A DNA stretch of 64,000 nucleotides from an uncultured Pelagibacteraceae bacterium (lineage in GTDB: Bacteria > Pseudomonadota > Alphaproteobacteria > Pelagibacterales > Pelagibacteraceae): positions 1 through 64,000 of the forward strand of contig CACJPA010000003.1 of the NCBI GenBank assembly GCA_902595105.1. The letters are read 5' to 3'. The stretch's first letter is position 1. Each line of letters begins with the position of its first letter. The notes below the pieces were generated by a model. It was not told where the DNA came from. It was given only the letters and a program-made list of their open reading frames with translations, and made no database searches. This document shows, one piece after another, positions 49,461 to 59,182 of the stretch. The translations under genes were made by a program, and so were the position numbers.

Positions 49461-51932
49461 GTGTTTAAATTTTTAATCATTTTTTTTATATTTTTATTTA
49501 ATTTCACAAATTCAATAGCATCTGAAGTGATTTATGCAGATGAAGCAAAAGAGATGATGGATGATCATGTAAAATCTAGCGAGCTTTTAAAGGTTCCACT
49601 TCCCAAAATAAATAGAATTATAAAAGATTATCAAAGATACAAAGATTATCGAATAAATGTAATGGCCAATAACTGGCATTACACTTCTTATGTTTGGAAA
49701 GAAGAATTAGATGGAAAAAAATTAACTAAAGACTTTTGCACAAGCATTATTATTGAATTCAAAGTACCAACCACCCCCACAATTAAAGAAGAGATATTTA
49801 AAAGATGCGTATATGCTTTAATGGATTATGCACTTATAGATTTCGAAGGTGGAATAAAGTTATATGAGAAAATAATTTTTAATATAGCAACTGCAGACAA
49901 AGATAAATGGGTTTATAAAAAATCAGGCAAAGATAATTTTAATCCAAGAGATTATAATTTATGGGGTAATCTATCTCCAATTATAACATTTTATGCAGTT
50001 AATTATGATCAGTTTAATTATACAGTAGACCAGCATAAAACCATCCAAAACTATTTTAAAAATAAAGCAATGGTTGAACGTTTTGTTAGAGACGGCAATC
50101 GAAGCAGAACAAAACTTTGTCCAATTGATAATCCAATGAAATTGAGTGGAAAAAAACACAAAGTTAATAATTGTGGAAGTGTTAGATTTAGATTTGCTTC
50201 TGCAGAACTTGCCTTAGCAATTTTAATGCAAGACAAAGAACTTTGGGCAAAAGGTTTGTGGGATTTAGATTATAATCTTAGCATGATTAGTAAAGAAGGG
50301 CATTATGTTAACCATGTTGGCAAAGGGTGTATGGCCCTCGGTTATTCATATGATACAAGTAAATTAATATCGACTAATGTCGAGTTGCTAAACTTAGCAA
50401 ATTTTAATTTACTTGATTACAAAACAAGACATGGAAAAACCATAGCAGAAGCTTACGAGCAGCTTTTTAAGATATACGAAGATATTACTTTAGTTAAACA
50501 TATTGCCAAAAAAGGGATAGGTGCAGCAGCTTGTGGAAGAAAACCATTCAAGACTCATAAAGAGCATATTATTTGGGAACATGGTGGTAAAAAGGGATAC
50601 GAAGAAGCCATAAAAGAAAATTGGATAAGAAATAAAGATGATTATATAAACTGGTCTATAAGATTTGTTTCAGAAAAACATCCAGAATGGTTAAAAGATA
50701 AATTTACACCTCATGAAATTAAAGTATATCCATGGTTGAGCGCATATTACCACATTCAAGCTTTTGAAATATTTAACGCAAATATAATGTCAGAAGGAGA
50801 GAACCTTTGGACAAAAAAATTATCTGAAAAACCAAAGGATTATGAAAAAAAATATAGATTTTCTGAATTTAAAATTTTTAATAAAAATGCAAGTGGAAGA
50901 TATGAACTTAAATCAAATAATGTAAAATTTGCATCGATCACAAATCCTATTAAGCCAAATAAACAAAATGATCATGAATTATACAAAGCTTTTATTAAGG
51001 GAAATTTGATAACTGAGGAAAATAAAAATATTAAATTTAATGAAGCATTGGTTTACCAGGATTCATTTGAAGAGATGAACCATCAGATTTTATCTATTTA
51101 TATAGGAGAGAGTTCAAATGAAGATGCTATTTTACCTCTATTTAGACACAGTCAAAGTATTAAAGAAAAATGTAACACATTATTCAATGGGTTCAATTTT
51201 ATTGAATATGGTTGGATGAATTTTGTAAGTGAGACTAGCAATTTAAATTTTGCAAAAATCCAACAATGTATTCACGACTATTTTGCAGAAATAGATGACG
51301 TTGAGTCCTTGGAATTGTTTGAGACTATTTTGGCTGGTACAAATTCTATTTTAGATTATTTGAAAAATCCTGAAAAGCAAATAGCTAAATTAGAATTGAA
51401 TGAATCAATTTTAGACTCGAAAGAAGAAAATTTTTCAATCTTCAATTTTGAAAATGGAACATTTAAGCTTAAATTAAATAATGTAAATTTCACATCAAAT
51501 TCAAAACCAATTAAACCAAAGCGACAAAAAGAGGATCAATTATACAAATCATTTATAAATGGAAATTTGACCAATACAGAAAATAAAAAAATTATATTGG
51601 ATGAGGCATTGGTTTATAAAAGAAAGTTTGAGACAGATGATCAAATGCTGGTGATTTATATAGGAAATGAGTCAGGAAAAGGGGAGGATGGTATTATGCC
51701 TTTATTTCGACATAGTGAAAATATTCAAAGTAAATGTGGTACCAGACTACTAAATCAATGGGGTTGGATGAGTTTCATAATTGAAACTAAAAATGAGAAA
51801 TTTGCAAATAACCAACAATGTATTCACGACTATTTTGCAGAAATTGATGACGTAGAGTCTTATGAAGTATTTGAGGCAGTGCTAAGTGGAAGTAATTCAA
51901 TATTGAGTTACTTAAAAACAAACGTGAATTAA
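49461..51932 (+). CDS. Secreted 823-aa protein; N-terminal alpha-helical, possibly alginate-lyase-like domain, plus two C-terminal repeat domains
   Basis: Signal peptide; helical region (ELWAKGLWDLDYNLSMISKEGHYVNHVGKGCMALGYSYDTSKLI) faintly like alginate-lyase fold proteins; two paralogous ~170-aa C-terminal units each ending QQCIHDYFAEIDDVES. GTG start. Confidence 0.55.
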   Translation: MFKFLIIFFIFLFNFTNSIASEVIYADEAKEMMDDHVKSSELLKVPLPKINRIIKDYQRYKDYRINVMANNWHYTSYVWKEELDGKKLTKDFCTSIIIEFKVPTTPTIKEEIFKRCVYALMDYALIDFEGGIKLYEKIIFNIATADKDKWVYKKSGKDNFNPRDYNLWGNLSPIITFYAVNYDQFNYTVDQHKTIQNYFKNKAMVERFVRDGNRSRTKLCPIDNPMKLSGKKHKVNNCGSVRFRFASAELALAILMQDKELWAKGLWDLDYNLSMISKEGHYVNHVGKGCMALGYSYDTSKLISTNVELLNLANFNLLDYKTRHGKTIAEAYEQLFKIYEDITLVKHIAKKGIGAAACGRKPFKTHKEHIIWEHGGKKGYEEAIKENWIRNKDDYINWSIRFVSEKHPEWLKDKFTPHEIKVYPWLSAYYHIQAFEIFNANIMSEGENLWTKKLSEKPKDYEKKYRFSEFKIFNKNASGRYELKSNNVKFASITNPIKPNKQNDHELYKAFIKGNLITEENKNIKFNEALVYQDSFEEMNHQILSIYIGESSNEDAILPLFRHSQSIKEKCNTLFNGFNFIEYGWMNFVSETSNLNFAKIQQCIHDYFAEIDDVESLELFETILAGTNSILDYLKNPEKQIAKLELNESILDSKEENFSIFNFENGTFKLKLNNVNFTSNSKPIKPKRQKEDQLYKSFINGNLTNTENKKIILDEALVYKRKFETDDQMLVIYIGNESGKGEDGIMPLFRHSENIQSKCGTRLLNQWGWMSFIIETKNEKFANNQQCIHDYFAEIDDVESYEVFEAVLSGSNSILSYLKTNVN
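50859..51369 (+). repeat. Intragenic repeat domain unit 1
   Basis: FSEFKIF...FASITNPIKPNKQNDHELYKAFIKGNL...NEALVY...LPLFRHSQSI...QQCIHDYFAEIDDVES. Confidence 0.85.
51432..51920 (+). repeat. Intragenic repeat domain unit 2
   Basis: FSIFNFE...FTSNSKPIKPKRQKEDQLYKSFINGNL...DEALVY...MPLFRHSENI...QQCIHDYFAEIDDVES; 33-bp exact DNA match to unit 1. Confidence 0.85.
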
Positions 51933-51947
51933 AAAAATTAAGTTATT

Positions 51948-52283
51948 TTAATTTAATTTTCCAAGGTAATTAACCATTATTACACCAATAATAATTAAAA
52001 TAATTCCTATAGTTCCATAAATATTAGGTACTTGATTAAATTTTAAGACTGCAAAAAGAACAACTCCTGTTACTGTTAAGCCACTATAAGTTGAGTAGGC
52101 AAATCCAACTGGAAGTGCAGACATAGCTTTTGCAATTGAAAACATTGTAATACACATAAATAAAATACATAAAACAGATGGAGTTAGTTTCGTAAATCCT
52201 TCAGAAATTTTAGCAAAACTATTTGATGCAATACCAAATAAAATTCCATTAGCTAAAAATAAGTATCCCAAAAGAGGTTTCAT
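51948..52283 (-). CDS. SMR-like small transporter (paralog A), atypical
   Basis: Four-TM 111 aa; ...FAKISEGFTKLTPSV... aligns with EmrE KFSEGFTRLWPSV; NYLGKLN C-terminus. Confidence 0.75.
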   Translation of the reverse strand: MKPLLGYLFLANGILFGIASNSFAKISEGFTKLTPSVLCILFMCITMFSIAKAMSALPVGFAYSTYSGLTVTGVVLFAVLKFNQVPNIYGTIGIILIIIGVIMVNYLGKLN

Positions 52284-52284
52284 A

Positions 52285-52617
52285 TTATTTACTCCCTAAC
52301 AAATTAACCATTAAAACTCCAATAATTATAAATGCTAGTCCGATCATAGAATAAAGGTTGGGAACTTGGTTATATCTAATTACACCAACTATAACTGTAG
52401 CAATAATTGTTAATCCTGCAAATGAAGCATAGGTAATTCCCATTGGAATATTTTTCATTACTAATGAAAGCGCGTACATACACAATACAATTGTAATTGC
52501 TGTAATTATACTTGGAACAAGAAGTGTAAATCCTTCAGCACTTTTTGCAAAACTGTTTGAAGTAACCCCTAAAAATACTGCAACAGCTAAAAATAGATAT
52601 GAACTAGCAAGACTCAT
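52285..52617 (-). CDS. SMR-like small transporter (paralog B), atypical
   Basis: Four-TM 110 aa; FAKSAEGFTLLVPS; IPMGITYASFAGL; adjacent to paralog A by 1 bp. Confidence 0.75.
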   Translation of the reverse strand: MSLASSYLFLAVAVFLGVTSNSFAKSAEGFTLLVPSIITAITIVLCMYALSLVMKNIPMGITYASFAGLTIIATVIVGVIRYNQVPNLYSMIGLAFIIIGVLMVNLLGSK

Positions 52618-52655
52618 ATAGTGACTTTAAATGAATTTAATTAGAATATATATAA

Positions 52656-53246
52656 TTATTTAAGAGACCATTTAATGGCATCTTCCATTCGATCATCTCC
52701 CCAGAAGACTTCATTGTTTACTATAAAAGACGGACTGCCAAAAATTTTATTTTCACGAGCTGAATTTGTGTTTTCATTATATTGTGCCTCTATAATTTCT
52801 GACTTTGCCTTAGATATTATGTCATCTTTATTTAAATTTAATTCAGTACAAACTTCAGAAATGCTAGGATCAATTGCAGGCTCTTTACCCTCCTGAAACC
52901 ATTTTTTATAAGTCAACATTACAAATTTTTCTCCCCAGCCTTCTTTAAATCCAAGAATTGCAATTTGATTTGCTAAATCAAATTCTGATAACGGATAAGG
53001 AACTGGTGTTTTAGCAAAAAAACCGTAACCCTCAGCTCTTCTTTCAATATCTCTCCACATATAATTAACTTTATTCATCTTATCCTTTGGAAATGGGATA
53101 TTGTTCATTTCTTTCATGATTGCTCTAACTGAAAAAGGTTTCCAATTAAATTTTACTTGATGTTGTTTTTCAACATCAAGTATTCTAGTTACGGAAAGAT
53201 AGGTATAAGTACTTCCTATCGAAAAATAAAAATCAATATTACTCAC
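52656..53246 (-). CDS. DsbA-family/2-hydroxychromene-2-carboxylate isomerase-like protein
   Basis: DFYFSIGSTYTYLSVTRI; FKEGWGEKFVML; IFGSPSFIVNNEVFWGDDRMEDAIKW. Confidence 0.85.
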   Translation of the reverse strand: MSNIDFYFSIGSTYTYLSVTRILDVEKQHQVKFNWKPFSVRAIMKEMNNIPFPKDKMNKVNYMWRDIERRAEGYGFFAKTPVPYPLSEFDLANQIAILGFKEGWGEKFVMLTYKKWFQEGKEPAIDPSISEVCTELNLNKDDIISKAKSEIIEAQYNENTNSARENKIFGSPSFIVNNEVFWGDDRMEDAIKWSLK

Positions 53247-53567
53247 TTATTTTGGCATAGGTGTAGCACCAGTTTCTAAACTAACAATTTTTCCATTGTC
53301 ATATTTATAAACTGCCATTACCGCTTCAACATTTCCATCGTTAAATGTAACAAAAGCATGATGAATACCAATTTCGTCATTTTCATAGACAATTCTTACT
53401 TTATCTTGATTAATATCACCACTCATTGCCCATTTGATAACATCACTTTTAGTTAAAACATTTCCTGACTTATGCATTGTAAATTTAAAGTCATCATGCA
53501 AAAGATCATTCATTGCTGCTTCATCTTTGTTTTTTAGAGCAGCACTATATTTTTCTAGTATCGACAT
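53247..53567 (-). CDS. SnoaL/NTF2-like protein
   Basis: ILEKYSAALKNKDEAAMNDLLHDDFKFTMHKSGNVLTKSDVIKWAMSGD. Confidence 0.7.
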   Translation of the reverse strand: MSILEKYSAALKNKDEAAMNDLLHDDFKFTMHKSGNVLTKSDVIKWAMSGDINQDKVRIVYENDEIGIHHAFVTFNDGNVEAVMAVYKYDNGKIVSLETGATPMPK

Positions 53568-53605
53568 TTTTTTCCTTTCTTTTATCTAGTTATTTGTTTT
53601 TTATA

Positions 53606-54892
53606 TTAATTCCAATATGTTCCATTATTGTAATCAAATTCTTTAATTGAACTATCTTTAATCTTAACAGAATATCCTGGATATGTGGGTGTTACATATC
53701 CACCATTATTTATTATTGCTGGATTTTCAAAGTGTTCAGAGCAACTTTCGGCATATTCACTTAGACTTAAACTATTTTTTGTAATAATGAATTTGTTAAT
53801 TAAATTTAAATGTTGAACGTATTCGCACAGTCCAACTCCACCAGCATGTGGAATTACTGGAGTATCAAACTTACTAGCTATTAATAGAACTGGTAAAATT
53901 TCATTTATACTTGCTATTCTACAGCTATCTATTTGACAATAATCTAAAGATTTATTTTCAATAAATTGTTTAAACATAACCGCATTTTGCATCATCTCTC
54001 CAGTTGCTAGTTTTACGTCTGGATGCGCATCTTTTATTTTTTTGAATCCCAAGATATCGTCTGGGTTTGTAGGTTCTTCATAAAACATAATATTAAATTC
54101 TTTTAATCTACCTATATACTCAATTGTTTCATTAACACTCCAGATTTGATTTGAATCGACCATCAGTTTTTTTTCATTGCCAATAATACTTCGAATTAAT
54201 TTACATCTATGAATATCTCTTTCTATATCTTGACCAACTTTCATTTTAAAATGTGTCCAACCTTTATCGAGGTTCTCTTTTGCTAATTTTGACATTTTAT
54301 CATCTGAATATCCCAGCCACCCAACAGCTGTTGTATAAGCTGGAAAAATTGTTGAATTTAATTTAGATGTATCCTTTGGAAGTTTTTCTTTATTACTATT
54401 AATGATCTTTTTTGCCTCTTCTTTTGTAATAACATCATCTAAATAATTAAAAGACAATTTATTAATCAATGTCTCTGTATCTAAATCTATAATATATTGC
54501 CATAATGGCTTGTTATAAAACTTAGCAATTAAATCCCATATTGCATTGAATAAGGCCGCAGCAGCGAGATGCGTTACTCCTTTATTGGGACCAACCCAAC
54601 GGAGTTGACTATGATTTGTTACCTTTTCCCAAATTTCAAGAATATTTTTTTCTATATCTTTTATCTCTTTATTAATTATATACTCTTTAAAATATTCTAC
54701 GGCTTTACAACATAGATCATTGCCTTTACCAATTGTAAAAGTTAGCCCTATACCTGTAAGATTTTTATTATCAGTTGTTATAGTTACATAGGTTGCAGAA
54801 TAATCGCAGTCAACATGAACAGCATCTGTACCAAGGTTGTCTTTAGATGTTGGAAAGCGAATGTCTTGAGCTTTAATATCTGTTACTTTCAC
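53606..54892 (-). CDS. L-fuconate dehydratase (enolase superfamily, FucD/ENOSF1-like)
   Basis: IRFPTSKDNLGTDAVHVDCDYSATYVTI; QLRWVGPNKGVTHLAAAALFNAIWDL; YTTAVGWLGYSDDKM; QIDSCRIASINE; PHAGGVGLCEYVQHL closely match ENOSF1/FucD. Confidence 0.9.
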   Translation of the reverse strand: MKVTDIKAQDIRFPTSKDNLGTDAVHVDCDYSATYVTITTDNKNLTGIGLTFTIGKGNDLCCKAVEYFKEYIINKEIKDIEKNILEIWEKVTNHSQLRWVGPNKGVTHLAAAALFNAIWDLIAKFYNKPLWQYIIDLDTETLINKLSFNYLDDVITKEEAKKIINSNKEKLPKDTSKLNSTIFPAYTTAVGWLGYSDDKMSKLAKENLDKGWTHFKMKVGQDIERDIHRCKLIRSIIGNEKKLMVDSNQIWSVNETIEYIGRLKEFNIMFYEEPTNPDDILGFKKIKDAHPDVKLATGEMMQNAVMFKQFIENKSLDYCQIDSCRIASINEILPVLLIASKFDTPVIPHAGGVGLCEYVQHLNLINKFIITKNSLSLSEYAESCSEHFENPAIINNGGYVTPTYPGYSVKIKDSSIKEFDYNNGTYWN

Positions 54893-54900
54893 AAGTGATA

Positions 54901-55224
54901 TTATTCACCAGGCTTTTTAAAATTTTTTCCTGCACTGGCTGCTTTATTGAAAGTTTTATTATAATCAAACACTTCATGAATCATAATATCTTCCATTAAA
55001 CCTGCATTCATAATAGCCACTTTCATTCCAAGAACACTTTCGTAATCTCCTTCAATTACATTGATTACATCAAATCTTCCTCTAACCCATTCGTAACTAT
55101 GAAATTTAACTCCAACAGTTTCACAAATAGCTTTTATAGCTGCACCTCTATCTGCGTCAGGGTCGCTTTGCATTCTTTTTGCTAAGTCACGACTAATTTT
55201 GCCAATAATATAAAACTTAGACAT
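54901..55224 (-). CDS. GYD-domain-like small protein
   Basis: FYIIGKISRDLAKRMQSDPDADRGAAIKAICETVGVKFHSYEWVRGRFDVINVIEGD. Confidence 0.6.
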   Translation of the reverse strand: MSKFYIIGKISRDLAKRMQSDPDADRGAAIKAICETVGVKFHSYEWVRGRFDVINVIEGDYESVLGMKVAIMNAGLMEDIMIHEVFDYNKTFNKAASAGKNFKKPGE

Positions 55225-55574
55225 TATTCACCCCACATTCCATGAAACTCATATGCAACTACCGGCTCATCCCCAACAACCCATCCGTCATGTCCTGGTT
55301 GAATTGAATATGCATCTCCAGCTTTATAAGTTTTTTCAGTTCCATCATTATGTTTTGCGCAAACTGCACCAGAAACAATTATGCCAAGATGTGTTGCCTG
55401 ACAACTATCACCACCAACTGTAGGCTTTATATCTTTTGACCATTGCCAACCAGGTTGTAAGGTGAGTCTCATCACCCGTTGATTTCCAACTTTCACTGCC
55501 TCAATTTTAGCGTTTTGAAAGTTATTATTTACCTCATCTGCATTATTAAAGCTTTTTACTTCTACTCCAGCCAC
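55224..55574 (-). CDS. Cupin-domain protein
   Basis: RLTLQPGWQWSKDIKPTVGGDSCQATHLGIIVSGAVCAKHNDGTEKTYKAGDAYSIQPGHDGWVVGDEPVVAYEF. Confidence 0.8.
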   Translation of the reverse strand: MAGVEVKSFNNADEVNNNFQNAKIEAVKVGNQRVMRLTLQPGWQWSKDIKPTVGGDSCQATHLGIIVSGAVCAKHNDGTEKTYKAGDAYSIQPGHDGWVVGDEPVVAYEFHGMWGE

Positions 55575-55642
55575 TATTACCTCCTGTTTATAATTTATCC
55601 TTAGAAGTTAATCATACAATTTTCGCTTATTACAGTTGTTTT

Positions 55643-55924
55643 TTAAGCTTTTGATAATTCAAAAATTTCATAACCTTCCATAACTTCATCCCATATAGGT
55701 TTTGAAACAGGGTTTGATCCATCCATGAAGGAGTGTAGTGCGTTCATGTCATGCACAACAATTTTAAACATTACTGTACTTTTATCAGGTGATACGCTTG
55801 CTATTGTTTTAGTAACATCTGCTACTTTTTTTCTTTCAGCCATTCCTTCATCTGATTGCATGAAACCCATAAATTTTTCAAAGGCTCCTTCTTTTAACTT
55901 TCCTACTACCAATATATCTTTCAT
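55643..55924 (-). CDS. Small dimeric alpha/beta-barrel-like hypothetical protein
   Basis: MKDILVVGKLKEGAFEKFMGFMQSDEG...; ATG at 55924 preceded by AGGAG on the minus strand, preferred over the longer ORF call. Confidence 0.6.
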   Translation of the reverse strand: MKDILVVGKLKEGAFEKFMGFMQSDEGMAERKKVADVTKTIASVSPDKSTVMFKIVVHDMNALHSFMDGSNPVSKPIWDEVMEGYEIFELSKA

Positions 55925-55958
55925 TTTTAACTCCTTTTTTTTTATTTTATTGTCCTTT

Positions 55959-56435
55959 TTAATAAGTGTACTCTCCACTCATTTGATTCATTGAGTGAGC
56001 CATACCAGCTTTACCTCTTATATTTTGCCTACTTGAGAAACCACTTCCAGAAATATTTTCATATTTTCCTGTCCCACCAATAATAACAAAAGTACCACTA
56101 CCTCCTTGGCCACCAGTTCCTTTACCTTTGTAATTCATATAAACTTTTTCTCCATCCATTAAATAGAAGGTGCACATTCCCGTTTCATCATCAAATTTTC
56201 CAGCTACTAATGTTAGTCCACCAATGCAATGCATAGTAGATTTATCAAAAATACTTCCAGATACTTTATCCATTAGTCCAGCATTACCGTCGTACGTAAT
56301 ACTCATGTTTCCATTTCCAGCATCCATCGTATTTAATGACCATGATCCTGCTCCAGCAGCATTAAATTTTCCTGTTTCTGCAAATGTTGTTGAAGACATT
56401 AATGTAAAAATTAATGCTAATATTATTTTTTTCAT
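55959..56435 (-). CDS. Secreted hypothetical protein
   Basis: Signal peptide MKKIILALIFTLMSSTTFAETG; Gly-rich beta region, Cys pair. Confidence 0.65.
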   Translation of the reverse strand: MKKIILALIFTLMSSTTFAETGKFNAAGAGSWSLNTMDAGNGNMSITYDGNAGLMDKVSGSIFDKSTMHCIGGLTLVAGKFDDETGMCTFYLMDGEKVYMNYKGKGTGGQGGSGTFVIIGGTGKYENISGSGFSSRQNIRGKAGMAHSMNQMSGEYTY

Positions 56436-56598
56436 ACTACTCCTATTGTTATTTATTTTTTTAACGATAGGGTCAGATTTTTATATATTAAGTATACTTA
56501 TTCTTGTGTTTAAATCACTAAACAGTTATGCATATTTTGAGTAATAAAAACGTTGATTTAAGCTATTAATTTTTTTTAAATTTTGGTAAATTGAACCT

Positions 56599-57015
56599 AT
56601 GATTGAAAAGTTTAATGGAATATTTTATTTAGTAGTTTTTCTTGCACATTTCATTGGAATAGCTGTTTATTGTTTTCAAACAATTGTTGGAACAAAAACA
56701 TTCATGGATAAGTTTAATATAGATCATAGTGCTGCAATTATTGTTAGATTTGCCGGGGCGTTAATGATTGGTTGGGTAATAATGGCAATTTATATAATGT
56801 TCATAAGACCTAACGGTGCAGAAGGAACTTGGGCTTTCTTTACTTTATTAGTAATTATTCATGCTTGTGTTTTTCTGACAAATTTTTATTCAATTAAAAT
56901 TGATAAAACTGGAATAAATGAAAAAACTAGCAACGAAGGAATAATTGCACCTTTTATCTTTTTTATTTTAAGCGCTATTCTTTGTTATGGATTAGCAGAT
57001 AAAATTTACGCTTAA
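56599..57015 (+). CDS. Hypothetical four-TM membrane protein
   Basis: Hydrophobic 138-aa ORF with typical codons. Confidence 0.6.
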   Translation: MIEKFNGIFYLVVFLAHFIGIAVYCFQTIVGTKTFMDKFNIDHSAAIIVRFAGALMIGWVIMAIYIMFIRPNGAEGTWAFFTLLVIIHACVFLTNFYSIKIDKTGINEKTSNEGIIAPFIFFILSAILCYGLADKIYA

Positions 57016-58013
57016 AACCAATTAGGTACTGGAAGACCTTTTTCTTCTAAGAATTTTTTATTGAACATTTTAGTTGCGTACTTATCACTTCTATCACAAA
57101 GAATGGTTACGATAGTTTTTCCAGGGCCTAATTCTTTACCCATCCTAATTGCTCCTGCTATATTTATTCCACAACTAGTACCTAGACTTAAACCTTCATT
57201 TTTAATTAAATCATAAAGTATTGGTAAGGCTTCATGATCATCAATTGAATAAGCATCATCAATTTTAGCTTCACCAAAGTTTGCTGTTACTCTGCTTGAG
57301 CCAATTCCCTCAGTAATTGATCCACCTTCTGACTTAAGTTCACCATTCTTTATATAGTTATAGAGAGCCGATCCTTTTGGATCTGATAAATAAATTTTTA
57401 TATCTTTATTTTTTTCTTTAAGAGCATTACTAACTCCAGAAATAGTTCCTCCTGTTCCTGAAGAACATACAAAACCATCAACTTTACCTTCGGTTTGATC
57501 CCAAATCTCTTGACCAGTACCCTCATAATGACCCTTGGCGTTTGCAGTATTATCAAACTGGTTAGCCCATATGACACCATTATTATTTGATGGTCTTAAT
57601 TCATCCGCAAGTCTGGCGGCTACTTTAACAAAATTATTATCATCTTTATAAGGTTTAGGTGGGACTAATCTTAATTCAGCTCCAAGATTTCTAAGCAAAT
57701 CTTTTTTCTCCTGGGTTTGATTATCATTCATTACAATGATTGTTTTATAACCTAAAGAATTTCCTAAAAGACCTAAACCAATACCAGTATTACCAGCTGT
57801 CCCTTCAACAACAGTTCCACCTTTAGCTATTAATTTTTTTTCTTGAGCATCTTTAATTAAAGCAAGTGCAGCTCTATCTTTAACTGACCCTCCTGGATTT
57901 AAAAATTCTGCTTTTCCATAAATATTGCATCCAGTAATTTCTGATGCTGCTTTTAATTTAATTAATGGGGTGTTTCCTATTCCTGAAATAAAATCGTTTT
58001 GTGTGTTATTCAT
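57012..58013 (-). CDS. cysK: Cysteine synthase
   Basis: [71 protein letters not shown]. Start ATG 58013 preferred. Confidence 0.9.
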   Translation of the reverse strand: MNNTQNDFISGIGNTPLIKLKAASEITGCNIYGKAEFLNPGGSVKDRAALALIKDAQEKKLIAKGGTVVEGTAGNTGIGLGLLGNSLGYKTIIVMNDNQTQEKKDLLRNLGAELRLVPPKPYKDDNNFVKVAARLADELRPSNNNGVIWANQFDNTANAKGHYEGTGQEIWDQTEGKVDGFVCSSGTGGTISGVSNALKEKNKDIKIYLSDPKGSALYNYIKNGELKSEGGSITEGIGSSRVTANFGEAKIDDAYSIDDHEALPILYDLIKNEGLSLGTSCGINIAGAIRMGKELGPGKTIVTILCDRSDKYATKMFNKKFLEEKGLPVPNWF

Positions 58014-58590
58014 TATCTGATTTTTTATCGCTGTCAGGTGTAATTCCATAAGGTTTAAATTCACTATCAGCAACTCCAACACTTCTTGCTGGAATTCCAA
58101 CCATTACAGAATTTTCTAAAACGTCTTTAGTTATTACTGCATTAGCTCCAATTCTTGCACCTCTGCCAACTATAACTGGGCCCAATACTTGTGCACCTGA
58201 GCCAATTACGACATCTTCTTTTATAGTAGGATGTCTTTTCAGATTACGTTGATCATTTGAATTTATACTAGGTGCAATTCCACCCAATGTTACCATATGA
58301 TAAATTGTAACATTATCTCCAATCTCAGATGTTTCTCCAATCACTACACCCATTCCATGATCGATAAACAAATTTTTTCCAATTTTTGCATTTGGATGAA
58401 TTTCAATTCCCGTCAGGAATCTTGAAAACTGAGAAATGATTCTTGCAATCAAATGAAATTTAGCAGTACTAAAAAAGTTAGCTACTCTGTGAAAGAAAAC
58501 TGCTTTCACACCTGGGTAAGTTAATATTAAACTTAGTTTAGATTTTGCCGCAGGATCTCTATCAATTATTGATTGTAAAAAATCGCTCAT
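58006..58590 (-). CDS. cysE: Serine O-acetyltransferase
   Basis: Left-handed beta-helix hexapeptides; [44 protein letters not shown]. Confidence 0.95.
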   Translation of the reverse strand: MSDFLQSIIDRDPAAKSKLSLILTYPGVKAVFFHRVANFFSTAKFHLIARIISQFSRFLTGIEIHPNAKIGKNLFIDHGMGVVIGETSEIGDNVTIYHMVTLGGIAPSINSNDQRNLKRHPTIKEDVVIGSGAQVLGPVIVGRGARIGANAVITKDVLENSVMVGIPARSVGVADSEFKPYGITPDSDKKSDNE

Positions 58591-58664
58591 TATTATTTTT
58601 TTTTGATTTTGTGTTAAAAACAGGCTTTATATAGAGATTAATTTATTATATTAAAGGTCTTATT

Positions 58665-59075
58665 ATGTACAAAAATACTAATTGTTTTCATTTAGCAATA
58701 CCTTGTGGAGATTTAGAAGTAGCAAAGAAATTTTATAGCGAAACTTTAGGATGTAGATTAGATAATTCTGCACAAGAATGGGCTGACGTTGATTTTTGGG
58801 GGAATGAACTAACACTCCATAAAAGTGAACATAAATTAGATAGTGAAAGACACGATGTAGATATGGGAAATGTTTCAGTTCCACATTTTGGAGTTCACTT
58901 GTCTAGAAAAGATTTTGATGCCCTTAAACAAAGATTAAAAGATAGTGGTACTAAATATTATGATGATCCTTATCTAAGATTTAAAGGAACCAAGTATGAG
59001 CAGGAGACTTTTTTTGTAAAAGACCCTAATGAAAATATTTTAGAAATAAAAACTCTTACTTCAAATCCAGATTAA
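58665..59075 (+). CDS. VOC/glyoxalase family protein
   Basis: FHLAIPCGDLEVAKKFYSETLGCRLDNSAQEWADVDFWGNELTLH; ETFFVKDPNENILEIK. Confidence 0.85.
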   Translation: MYKNTNCFHLAIPCGDLEVAKKFYSETLGCRLDNSAQEWADVDFWGNELTLHKSEHKLDSERHDVDMGNVSVPHFGVHLSRKDFDALKQRLKDSGTKYYDDPYLRFKGTKYEQETFFVKDPNENILEIKTLTSNPD

Positions 59076-59182
59076 TTCTTTATAATAATTCTAATATATA
59101 CCACAATATATAGACATCAATTTTCTTTGACTCATTATCTCAATTCGCGTTAAGCTTAATTTTTAAATTTAAAGGAGATAAT

